Part shown: in pieces, positions 25,536 through 37,035 of the stretch | How the letters are laid out: each line of letters begins with the position of its first letter | Numbering within the stretch: the stretch's first letter is position 1 | From: Setaria digitata | Lineage: Eukaryota > Nematoda > Chromadorea > Rhabditida > Setariidae | Direction of reading: 5' to 3' | DNA: 64,000 bases | Assembly: GCA_003640385.1 (NCBI GenBank) | Contig: RCAB01000133.1 | Coordinates: 62,001-126,000, forward strand | Translations under genes and position numbers: made by a program | Notes under the pieces: model-generated | Seen by the model: only the letters and a program-made list of their open reading frames with translations | Told to the model about the DNA's origin: nothing | Databases searched by the model: none

Positions 25536-28387
25536 ATGTCATTGAAAGAAGAAAAACAAACGCCTCTGCCCCTCCCGAGAGGGACTTTTCGTGGAAAAAA
25601 GAATAAAAACCGAAATTCCATTCCGATTTCAACTTATGGAAAGAGTAAGAGAAATCAAAAGGGGTTCAGTTCTGTCCCAGTCTCTGGTGACAAAAAAATC
25701 GAGAACCAAATGGCATCTATCCTGAGCTCAACTTCTCTTAGTGAAAGCACAGATCAGAAAATATCCAATCCAACCTCAACTTCTTGCGAAGAAAGTACGG
25801 CAGATCAGAATGCACCTAAGTCAACTTCAGCTTCTTGTGATAGAAGAAAAAAAAATCGGAAGCCATTGACCCCAAATTTAATCCTTCGTAGAGAAAGCAG
25901 TGAGAATCGAAAGGTGTTTAATCCAACTTCAGCTTTTCGGGAAGAAAGTACCGATGATCAGAAAGCATACAGTCCAACCTCACTCTCTCGTGAAGAAAGT
26001 AATGAAGATCAGAAAACATCCAAATCGATTTCGGCTTCTTGTGAAGAAAGTATTGAGGATCAGAAGGGTTCCAGCTTCAATTCAGCTTCAGATTCTTGTG
26101 GCAAGAGAAAGAAGAATCGGAAGTCGACTTTGGTGCTTCACAGAGAAAGTAATGGGGATCAGAAGAGATCCAGTCCATCCTCAATATTTGCAAACATAAT
26201 AGATAATACAGGAGCACTTCTGGCCAAAACTATAAAAGATTTAGAAGAAAATTACGTAAGTTTTATTTGTTACTCGACATTTGCTTTAAAATTGATAACT
26301 GCCTTCCACTGATTTAATTCAAGAAAAACGCCGTATAAAGCAAAAAACTGTGTGGTCTCTCTGACAAGCCATTGGAATGCTTATCGGATTTCTAGACCTC
26401 ATTGTTCTGTTATGATATATATCCTGTATATCTTATCAGTTCAGGACTGATACCAATACCAATACACACCACCCAAATATTTGTATTTATGATGGCAATT
26501 GGCCTCTATCTTCAGCCAGTTGAAACAAATTTTTTTTAACAGTGAAATTACAATGTATTTTAGTAAAAATAACCCAAGACGAAGTTTGTTAAAAACAAAA
26601 TGCTTAAGAACATACAAAACGTTTTCAAGAGAAACTAGCCTGTCTAGCTTTCTCGTCCTTTTTTTTCAATCATCGAAATCAGAAAAAATGATGAAAAGAA
26701 GTTAAAAGAGCACGGTTGGAAGCACTACATATGGCTGAAAGAATTTAAATTTAGTTTGATGAATGATTTCAGGAAGAACTGAAAAGAAAACGAAAAAATC
26801 TGAATACTGGAAACGCACTTTCAGAGGAATTCGTATGTGCTTCTAATACTACATACAATGATTTTTAAAGTTTTTCAAAGTGATAGATTCTATTTAGGCA
26901 AGGAACAATTTCAAAATGAAGGAAGTAAAGAGTCATTTGGACACCATCCGTAAATTACATGAAGTTCATTTGTCTGACATGCAAAAAATTCGAGAAATAT
27001 TTGCTGAGCAAGAAAAGGTTATAAAATTTTAAATTTTAAATTACGCATAAAGCTTTAGTAGCAGTTACTGAACCTTTAGTGCTTTCAGAGGAATGAAAAT
27101 GGTCTTTTGGAACGACTGATAAATTATTTGCGCTTAAAAGAAATTCTGTCGCTTATGCAAAATTCTGAAGTAAGGGAAGCATTTCGTACAGGAACCAAAG
27201 GAGCCATAGTAAGTTCAAATATTTTTGAAAATTTTTGTTGCATTTCCTACTCGTTGCTTAATGCTTCGATGACAAGAATTAGTATTATTTGTATTGCAAA
27301 TCACGAAATTATTCGCCGGAAAACTGAATTCAAATTCTTATGGTCGTGAATAATAAGATTGTTTCATGAAGTTATTTATGGTTTATGGTAATATGCCTAC
27401 TGTTAATTTTGAGAGACATCGTTGTAATGAATAATTATTGTCAGCAATTAACTGAGACTGAATTGGAATATTTGGTTTGGCTGAGTGCAAAAATAAGTCC
27501 AGCAATAAACTCAGTCCCAAATAGAAGGGCTTGGTGTAGGAGATTGCGAGATATTGCCTTAAAAGGGAAGAAGTTCACAACTGGTTCGAGTGAAGAGATT
27601 ACGAATTCTTGGACAGGTAAGGGACTGCATCATAATTTGACAAAATAAATCAATCTAAAGAAATTGAATTATTATCGGAAACTAAAAAATAGCAAGTGTG
27701 TTGAAGGTTACGATACGAAACGTTTGCTGGAACGAATCGATAGCTGTGACTTCTTCAGTGGACGACGCGTTTGGATGAATATAAAAATTTTCAATCGCCT
27801 TAACCAGAGTGAATCAATACCAAGAGTAATTAAGCATTTCAAACAAATACTTGTTATTAATGACGCCTCTCAACTTTACAATATTTACTAACTTGATTTT
27901 CTTTTGGTTACAGATTATGACATCCGATTCACACTTGAAATCCAATGCTAACAGTTTTAAAAAATGCTACAGCCAAACTTCAAGCAACGATTCTATAGGT
28001 AAACCTTCATTTAGCTAGAGTATACAGTAAGTTGTTGGGACAGTGTGCAGGTAGTGTGTCAGCTGAGTACAAGTGACAGTGTCGCCTAATTTATGCTAAT
28101 TTCTGCAAAAAATCTTCCTAATATCTAAATTATTAAAATGAGAAGAGTCGCAGTGTATATTGTAAAGAGGTGGCCATTTTCATCTTGTAGTTTGCTTCAT
28201 TTCAGTTGAGTTCTCTGTTCAACAAAATGTTGCACAATCTCGAGAAAAAGCATCGTCAAACACACCGAAAACTAATGCAGCAAATAATTATGCATTTATA
28301 AAACGAAGTGACAAGCCTGATGGTTCGTTAATAATTGCAGTACTTCTTGGTATTCTAGTGATTAAATCTTTATTCTTTACTAATTAA
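25536..28387 (+). CDS. Tandem family copy A: Ser-rich repeat, coiled-coil, tail-anchored protein, unknown
   Basis: Unrecognised gene, 525 residues. Exons in phase: 25536-26255, 26773-26832, 26898-27017, 27089-27208, 27445-27616, 27707-27825, 27914-27998, 28206-28387. The 240-residue first exon is hydrophilic, with about nine degenerate 17-residue units of the type PTSxSxEESxxDQKxxS, some replaced by KKNRK. Exons 2-4 are charged and coiled-coil-like (MKEVKSHLDTIRKLHEVHL), with the family signature NSEVREAFRTGTKGA. Exon 5 starts with a Leu-rich segment ending ISPAIN; exon 6 has GYDTKRLLERIDSCDF. The protein ends with a single hydrophobic helix (SLIIAVLLGILVIKSLFF) and four residues, as in tail-anchored membrane proteins. 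No signal peptide. AATAAA lies at 28486-28491. It is paralogous to the next two genes by shared exon lengths and motifs. Confidence 0.75.
25735..26190 (+). repeat. Coding repeat, about 51-bp units
   Basis: In-frame degenerate tandem units of about 17 codons in exon 1 of copy A, recognisable from repeated GAAGAAAGTAC-GATCAGAA cores. Roughly nine units; every third or so carries an AAG-AAT-CGG (KNR) variant. The other two tandem copies lack this block. Confidence 0.75.
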
Positions 28388-29993
28388 TAGGAATTGGAAC
28401 CGAACTGAGGTACTTAAATTATAGGTGGAAAATAGATTTGCTGTGTGCAGTAATATAAATTGTGAAATAGTTTCTGACTAAAATCAATAAACACAAATAA
28501 TTTAATTAAATCTACTGTTTGTTTAGAAAATGAGGGCAATAAATTTCAAGAAAAAAGTGAAAAACAAAAATTAGTGTAACAAATTGTTTAATCAAAGTAT
28601 ATATTGTTTATTTATATTTTTCCTAAGAATGACGCATTTCTGGAAAAAATATTATAAATATTATTCATTTATTACTTCTTTAATTAATGGACATTTTAAA
28701 AGTGTTTCAAATCGAACTGAGTTTTCCATTATTGCAGACTATTATCTGTGTTACAATTTCTATCCGGCCCGTTTCACCGCGGACGTGAAAGTACCGCCAT
28801 CGTTAGCTCGACGACCACCGGGAATATTTCGCTGTGAATGAATAATTAGCATTTCTGAGATTTTATTCTCCAATTAGATTTTTTGTTGCAAGCGGAATTT
28901 CCATCATTCCTCTTCTAATTGCTTCTATGCCTGATTGATTCATCTGAGCAATATATTCATACTTCAAACGTTCTTAATCCCTTCCTTGTCATCATTTTGA
29001 AGCTAATTTTATTGAAAACAATTGATTGTACTCTTTTACGTTATGTTTTTATTGTTTACATGTCTTGTTAGCAAATAAACACTCAAATTTCACTGTTGAA
29101 CTTCCGCAACCAAATGTGATTTTCCGATCATGCGAGGAAGCTGATTGGATGAGGATCCTTCCTCATCATCGATCATTGTTCCTGAATCTCAACTTTTCCG
29201 AGAAAATGACGACAAAAAATAATGATTAATTTATATATCCCGAACATATATCATTCTATTAAGATTAATGACTCACAATAAAAAGTATCCCGAAGGCATT
29301 AAATTTTCATTAAACATGATAGTCTGCTGCTATGCTTTTATCAGTTATAAAATTTCTATCGTCCCGTTATTCTAAACTTCCAACGACAAAACTTTATACG
29401 TCAGCTTGTTTCTAATTAAATATGATTCACCCCACATGAAAAATCATGACTGCAAACCAATCCAAGGTCATGATCGCGATCAGTTGCAATTAATCAACGA
29501 ACAACTCTCAAATCAATCTGCTCAAAGTTTTTCCCTACCGCTCAGTTGATTAATCTTTGCATTTGCATCTTAAGAATGTACGTCATATTTTATAAATACT
29601 GTCATAAGTCCATACTCTTTCAAGTTCGTAATTTGGGATTCTCGAAGTTAATCTTTATTATATTCTGATGAATTTTCCCTTCTTTTAAATCATTTTTATA
29701 CGATTGGATTTTTAATTTATTTAATTATAATCAGTTTCTCGGAGTTTAAAGTTCTCAAAAAGCCTAGGGCCAACTTAATTCAAGGAAAAAATCCAATTCC
29801 TCTATTCAAACAAAGGTGGTCTATGCAACTTGCTAATCATTTGAAAGGTAAAATAAATAATTTTTATCCATGCCTATGAACTTTCCTTCGAAAGAAAGTT
29901 GTAAAATCTAATCAAAATTTTGTTATTCATTTCTTCCTATCTCTTTTGCAGTAATTATAGATACACTATAAGACAAGCAAGAAGCATAAACAG
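28388..29993 (+). other. Intergenic region with a possible orphan two-exon ORF (28735-29229)
   Basis: Mostly AT-rich, but two open segments stand out. One follows a TTGCAG acceptor at about 28735 and contains a GC-rich stretch encoding VKVPPSLARRPPGIFR. The other, after TTGTTAG at about 29070, encodes SCEEADWMRILPHHRSLF and ends at 29229. They can be joined in phase through a GT at about 28831. No start exon, signal peptide or family was recognised; it may be a relic exon pair. Confidence 0.3.
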
Positions 29994-32846
29994 ATGCAGG
30001 AACAAAGTGATGATGAAATTTTAAACGAATGGAATCCCGGAACTGATATGATCGTAACACTGCTTTCTGATAAGATCAAGCATTTACAAGAACAGGTCTT
30101 TAGTTCATCATATTTCTTCATTAAATTTATGAAGACAAAAAGAAACAAATAAAAATTCATTTTTACGTGAACATTTAACACTGAGAGGAAACGGATAAAA
30201 GAATTTATCAAATCGAATTTTGGTAAATTTCATGTTTCTTCGTATTTTTAAAATATCCTCTTGATACTTACTTTCTTAGTATTCCTGATTATCCATCTCA
30301 TACTTTTCAATCAACAATATTAAAATCGTTTTTTGTTTCAAAATTACAGTTATAATATATTTAGCAGTTATAGTTGAAGTGATTTTATTTTCTTGCTGAT
30401 AACTTCTTTTATTTAAGGAAAATTTAGAACGTGAACGAATGGATGTAACTGCTGGAAATATTAATCAAAACCAACTGGTAACATTTTGTAAATTTTTCTT
30501 CTAGTTCTTTCTTCTAGTTCCACTATTAAAATTATGAATGTTGGCTACTTAGCAAACCGATAATTGTAATTTGACGATGACAATGTGTCAAGTTGATGTC
30601 TTACGTGATGTATTAAATACTTATTTATCAGAAATGGCAGAAAGAAGTCAAGCTTCCACTGAACAAAGAAAGGTTATTCTTTTACTTTTTCTCTCGCCTT
30701 CAAAAATTTCTTCTTAAACGGAAACAGTATAAAGTTATTAAGTGAAATTCTGATATTTTTGTTGATGGAAGTCAAAATGATAGAAGTGATAAAATGATAT
30801 CATGTGGTATCAATTTATCATGAAATAAACATTGCCACACATGAGAATGTGAATTATAAGAGAAGATGAGAAGTTTTATGTTTGCAGAAAAAACGATTGA
30901 CACTTATAGAACAAGTAGCAGTTTTTTTGCAGTACAAAAAAATTATCGCTATGACACAAATTCCGGAAATCAACTTATCATTTGGCTCTGGAACCAATGG
31001 TGCTACTGTATGTTTGAATCTTTCTGCTCGATAAAATGAAATGGTAATGAAATGCAAATAAATTCTATCAAAGTTTCAGTATGAGCATAATTTGCATACT
31101 TCATATGCGATCGAACTCGAGAACAAATTTGCACACAGTTATATTTGGTAATGGCTTTTACATTACCAAGGATATAATTCTTATGCTACTAGGCCGTATC
31201 TTCTTTGAGATCTCTTTTGTAATTTGATTGTTTGCTGTCACTTTATTAAGCAATCACAATTATACTCATATTGACAGAAATTAAATGGACAAGAACTCAT
31301 GCTTCTGAATTCGGTAAATGCAGTAGTCAACCCAGTAATCAATTTCACCGAAAATGAGCAAGTCAGACTTAGAAGACTGCAAGCCTCAGTGGAACATGGA
31401 ATGAGAATAGTGAATGATTCACGTATGCGAGTCATTAGTCAGCATACAGGTAAAAAGTTAGCAAAGTAAGCTTGGCGTTTTATTCTTACGATTTGCAGAG
31501 AATAAGTAATTGAATTTGCAGAATGAAATTTTCGCTTGACTTTATCACTGTCCCTGCTTCTTTTTTCTGCATTGTCCTTGCAATTCAGTTCAAAAAATGA
31601 AAACTGAATGATTATCTCCAGGCCATGATATCAAACGTCTGCTCGATCGTGTTTCCAACTGTGACTTGCTTGGGAAAATGCCATTTTGGCTGGAAAATAT
31701 GAACTTTATCCGAGAAATGCCTTTTCCACCTCCAGCACGGGTAATTAATAAGACGATTTTCAGAATTTCCAAATTATAATCTAATATGCTTAACTTACAT
31801 TAAGGCTGTAAGATGCTCTGCTTCATCCTTTGCTATTGGTGGTAGGACGCCGGATTGTAGCTTCGATGACCAAAATTCCATCTATCCAGGAGCGAAGAGA
31901 ACTTCACTTGGTCAAATCAAGACTACTAAACAAGTTAGTTGATTTCCTCGTCTTTTAATCCAACGCAAAGGCCAAGCATATGGTTGATTCAGCATTTTTA
32001 GCGCTTCCAATATAGTGTTGAACCAAAATCTAATGGCGGTCTCACAGAAAACGATGAGCTGAAGATGAAAACTGTTGATGGTAAGGATGACTGTTGTAAT
32101 GCTACTGAATCTCAAGTATGACCCTATGACATCTAGCAGGTTTATTAAATACTAAGAGAAGTTGTATCTGATTGTATTTCCAGACGATTACAATAACTTC
32201 TAACAAAAATAATCTAAAAATTTAATGCTAATTAAGGATGAAAATATATTGGACTCTAAAATTACAAAAATCATATTTTTTTTTCTGCCTGTTCTGTTTT
32301 CCAAATATAATTTTGTTGCTATAAATGGGCTGTATGACAACAATGTTGATCACTATGTGATAATACGTAATATGATTGATTCGATGATCAAGCCTACTTT
32401 TACGTTTTACTACATTTTATTCTCATAACACCGATTACCTTTGTGAAACTGTTACTAAACATATAATCGCCTTTAACTGCTTCGATTTCGTTTGAAATTC
32501 ACTGTTCTCATTAAATATAAAATCTTTAGACTTATAAAATTTGAAGATGTTATCCCAAACAGTAAAATCATTTTACTTAATTAATTTGACATCGCTCTCT
32601 ACTGTTGCAGCTAAATTGAATGTTCAACAAAACTTTGCGCAATATCGGATGGAAACGCCAAGTGCAAAAAGTGTCACCTCAGTGAAACCCTTAGCCGATG
32701 ACTGCAAAAAAAAGCCACATGTCAATATTTACTGTCCATTCTACTTCTCATCTCTTTGCATTGGATTAATTCTTGGCTTTTCAGTCTGTAAAGCATGCAA
32801 ATATTTAGTTCAAATTTACTTCAACTCTTGCCAAAGCAATGTGTAA
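29994..32846 (+). CDS. Tandem family copy B: coiled-coil, tail-anchored protein, unknown
   Basis: Unrecognised, 378 residues, paralogue of copy A. Exons in phase: 29994-30095, 30418-30477, 30553-30672, 30888-31007, 31278-31449, 31622-31740, 31805-31933, 32002-32080, 32611-32846. Exons 2-6 have exactly the lengths of A's exons 2-6 (60, 120, 120, 172, 119 nt) and the same phases. The signature reads IPEINLSFGSGTNGAT; exon 5 begins KLNGQELMLLNS and exon 6 begins GHDIKRLLDRVSNCDLL, matching A. It lacks A's Ser-rich repeat exon; the first exon is only 34 codons. The C-terminus has a hydrophobic helix (FYFSSLCIGLILGFSV) followed by about 20 polar residues with three cysteines. No signal peptide. 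Function not inferable from sequence. Confidence 0.72.
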
Positions 32847-34248
32847 AGAGTTCTTTCAGTTCGTTAACTGAACTATACTTTAACATCATTATCTTCTTAA
32901 AAAGGATCAGATATTCACTTTTTTAAAATAATTTCATGCAATCTTTGGGCTTACTGATATTTCGAACTGTGTAATATTTATCTGATACGTTGAGTTATGA
33001 ATATGGCTTGATCTTATCGAACAGAGGAATCGCCAGGCGATATCGGGAGGCACCGATTGTTTCCTCTAATCGACTATCACTTCGACTACTTCCTACTTCA
33101 GTCAATTACTTCTTATATCATTCGTAAATGGCACTGTTATTGTTATATTATTATCGATTTACTTGCTTATCATCTTGCTGATTTGTATTTTAATATGCAT
33201 GTGATCAAAAACAGTTATCTTCCGGACGACATCACCATTGCGCATGGTTGCTTATTGACTGAGCATTTCGAAATTTTGTGAAGCAAAGATTTTATGGTTT
33301 CCCTTATAAAATAATGACAGAGGGCAACAAAAGAAACTGATTATTTTCCAAGAAAATCTCCTAATCTCGAGCCAGTTCTTCTAGGCCACTTTATTTCATC
33401 ATTTCAAACGGTTTCAACAATGTTGCTCAATGCTTGAAGAAGTTAGCTTAGAATGAAATGAACAACAAGCAAGAAAGAAAGATTTCTTAGAACTGAGATA
33501 ACTTCGATTTGTAATGATGGAGTTAGACTTTAGTAGAGGGCAGTCGTTCCGCTCATTTTTCTTCTTTTCTTACTTTCTCCCAGTCAAGTTGGACAAAACG
33601 TTGCTAAAAATGGTTACGATGATGAAAATAAAAGGATATTGCAAATGTGAACCGCTTCAATAGAATCAAAAACTATGGACCAGAAACTATCGATCATTTT
33701 GGAATTTTCGAGAATGTTGACATGTAAGATGTCCTCTTCTGGCCAATCAAAAGAGAACTCGGAGGTCAAAGGTAACTAGCCGATATTTACATCTTTGTAA
33801 TCTCCAGTAAATGACTCAATGGAACTTTATCTCTGACATAATTCTTTGTGGTGTTATTTCCTTGGACTGAGAAAGTATTTATTTCTAAATAGTGAAAGCA
33901 TGAGACTAAGACTTACTTTCTCAGATGTCCATTATTCTTACTGATGCATCCTGCTGAATGGATTCTGCTTTATCAAAACAGATTCTCGAGCGTTAGCTTC
34001 CACCTGCTCCGATAATTCTCTTTATCTATAACTTATTCCAATTTTGGAATAATTTTTCCATTAGAATATCAAAATTACCAAAATTGGAGTATTTTATTGT
34101 ATATTTTTGAGATAAATTTCGCATTAAAAGTATCAAATGTCGTTGAATAACAACCCGACACTTTAACTGAAAATAAAACAAAATAAAATTCCTTTATTTA
34201 GTTATTGCAGCAACTTTAAGGCATAACTAACAAAAGAACGAGAACGTG
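32847..34248. other. Intergenic between tandem copies B and C
   Basis: About 1.4 kb. A GC-richer patch at 33030-33280 carries an open frame of nearly 90 codons on the + strand without splice or family support. Otherwise nothing seen. Confidence 0.45.
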
Positions 34249-36400
34249 ATGTCTTCAGATTCACTTAATCAGATCAAAATATTCAAACCATTTGGTGAAG
34301 TTGAAGCATTGCTCCTGAGAAAGAAGAAAGATCAGAAAAAGCGATATGTTAGTTTTATTTAAATTTAATTTGTATGAAGATAGTGCATAATGATCATTTT
34401 AAAAATGAATTGTCTAAAGAGAGAAAAGTAGGGAATGAATAAATTTCTTCTTAATTTTTAAAGAAATTAATTGATATTTGTTCAAATATGAAGGACAACG
34501 CAGGATTATTCAAGGGTGAAGATGAATATCCTTTTCATATTCATAGCGGAGGCTTACTATATTCAGTAAATTTGGCAATAAGCATAGACTAACGAATAAT
34601 GTGAGATTTAACGACATCACGCAACTTCTGGACTTTTAATTCGTTTGATAAAAGAGCAGAATTTAATTAATTAACTTTTTTTTTTCAAGGCACAACTAAA
34701 GCGTTGGAGGCAAGAATTGAAAGCAAGAAATGGTCTGGTTGAGCATTACGTATGTTTTGAAATGTTACTGTTGAGTAATTATTTCTTTATAGAAAAATGA
34801 CGACCTGATGGCCCCGAAAATTCAAGCCAAATTAAATTAGGCATCAGGTTATGGACCTCTCAGATATTCAGCCTTTTGCTAAAAATAATTCATACTGACT
34901 ACAATCTGTGATCCACAATGTCTAATCTAAGCCATGACTATATCTTCTCAACTTAATTAAAGCCACACAAAATATTGGATATCCTATTTAAAGATTAATC
35001 AACCTTTGCCGTTGCGAAGTCATTCGAGTTTCTTAAGGAAGTAGTAACTAATCAGTGATCAAAGTATAATCTGCACAAAAGTAATTCAAAATACATTTTT
35101 TCCCGAATCCCATTTTAAAGTAATTCAGGTAGTTACTGATTATAAGTTGGACGAGGCGAAATCTCAATTGGATACCTTAACTGAATTAGTGGACGTTTTT
35201 TACTATGATATGGAAAAACTTAAACAAGCGGTAGTGGATCAGAGAAAGGTTAGGAAATTTCATGAAACATAATTAGAAAAGTATCATTATTGATCCACTG
35301 TGTAAAATAATCGCTATTCAAAGCTTGACCTTTTCGAAATTTGTTGTTTACAGAAAGACCAGAAAGAATTTACGAAAAGAATGGCAGAGATTTTATGTTA
35401 CAAGGAGATTGTGAGTTGGTTGCAGAATCCTGAAATAAGAGAAGCATTTTATGATGGTACCAATGGATTTGGAGTAAGCATGACAGATTTCTTTTCCTAA
35501 ATGAAGCTCAGATAAAATAGGAAATGAAATGTAGTGCTGCGTAGAAAAAGAGTTATTGCGTAGAAACAAAATCAGATTTCAGTCCCACTTTCGTCCTCTT
35601 TGATAAGACCTAGAAGGACGGATGTTCACTTCATATCCTAGTGATTTGGATATTTATTAGAAATAGAATAGACATTCGAATCTTCATAGAAGTGTGAGGT
35701 AGGTTGTGTAAGGTAGTATAGATTCATTTATGATTCTGAAATATTTTTGTCAGATTAGTTGGGAATCTAATCAAACAAAATCTATTCTTTTGCATCATAA
35801 AGTACGGATAGAAGACATCTCGATTATAAACTAGTACTGAATTAGTGTTGTTGACAGAAACTGGATGAACAGGAAGTGAGGCTTCTGAATTCATTGCATG
35901 AATTAATTAATCCAAGAATAAGTTCGAACGCATACGAGCAAATTTGGAAACAAGTGTTGTTTGATGCTGCCAAATTAGGAATGGAAGTGGCGTACGATGA
36001 AAGCGAAACTGCTACTGGTAAGTTTGTTGGAAAAACTGTCAAAATTGACATGTCATAATTTACTGAACAATCATTCTATTAAATTTAACTAATTTTTTTT
36101 GGAACTGAACTTCATCCAAAACGGAGAAAGAGTAATGAGAGCAGTAAATTTTCACAGCAAATTTAAGGTTTGAATTTTCAAACACATAAACCTATGAGGA
36201 TATTAATTGGCCACTCTAATCTTTTTGTAGTTCGCCCATATACGCCAAAGAATGATATGGAACTTCAAACTGAAACTTTGGCCATGCAAGATAGAAGCAA
36301 CCTGGCCGAGAATAACTGGTGCCAACCGCATATTCCATCAGTCTGTGTAGGAATGATTATTGTTATTGTAGCTTCCGTGTTACACAATTTTCTCTCTTAG
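34249..36400 (+). CDS. Tandem family copy C: short coiled-coil, tail-anchored protein, unknown
   Basis: Unrecognised, 242 residues, third paralogue. Exons in phase: 34249-34347, 34690-34749, 35129-35248, 35354-35473, 35858-36017, 36231-36400. Exons 2-4 are again 60, 120 and 120 nt; exon 5 is 160 nt (four codons shorter than in A and B). The signature reads NPEIREAFYDGTNGFG, and exon 5 starts KLDEQEVRLLNSLHELINP. The 119-nt exon present in A and B, and the following Ser/Asn-rich exons, are missing; exon 5 ends in the same phase as in A and B, so the last exon joins without a shift. The C-terminus is a hydrophobic helix (SVCVGMIIVIVASVLHNF) and two residues. A TTATTGCAG acceptor at 34202-34210 may serve trans-splicing. 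Confidence 0.72.
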
Positions 36401-37035
36401 AAGGGAGAGAACTAAAAACTGTTTTACGTTTATTGATTTCTGATAATGCTTGAATTGTACATCAGCCAATATATCACATATTTTTTCTCAGCCATTCTCC
36501 ATCATTTCAAAACTTATTTAGCTTAGAACTAAACGGCAATCTGAATATTTACACGGAAACATTACAATTTCACTAACAATGAAGGGAACCATCCAGGCAA
36601 CAGAATCAAAACTTCAGGGTATAAAAAGTGAAACAGAAAATGGCGAATTTTGAATCTTTGAAAGGAAGTCCCTGAGAGACAGCGGGAGGACTATTAAGTT
36701 ATGAAGTCCTCCTCATGCATTTCCGCAACATGATATAAAATGTTATCACCCAGCACATTCCAACAAGAGCTCATATATTATCAGTGAGCAGTTTGCAAAA
36801 TAAAACATTCTGACAAAGCAAAAATATCCTGGGCTATTGGAATACAAGGACGGAAGAAGCAAGGCAGGCTCATCTTTCGAGGTAAATGCTTGTGACACTT
36901 TCATCTTCAGGAGAGACTACAGACATTTACTTTATACATTTCCATGCAGTCTTTTGCTAATTATTTCTCTTCCATTCAGCAGAAGCAACTTTGTTCTACG
37001 GTAAATTCACAGCAATAGCCAATGATTCCTATTGA
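36401..37035. other. Convergent intergenic region
   Basis: About 630 bp between the stop codons of copy C (+) and the channel gene (-). It would hold both 3' UTRs. No gene seen. Confidence 0.55.

Noticed and set aside
33020..33281. Open frame of nearly 90 codons (+) with a slightly GC-rich start
   Set aside because: No good ATG, no in-phase neighbour exon, composition Tyr/Ile/His-rich as expected for chance translation of AT-rich DNA.
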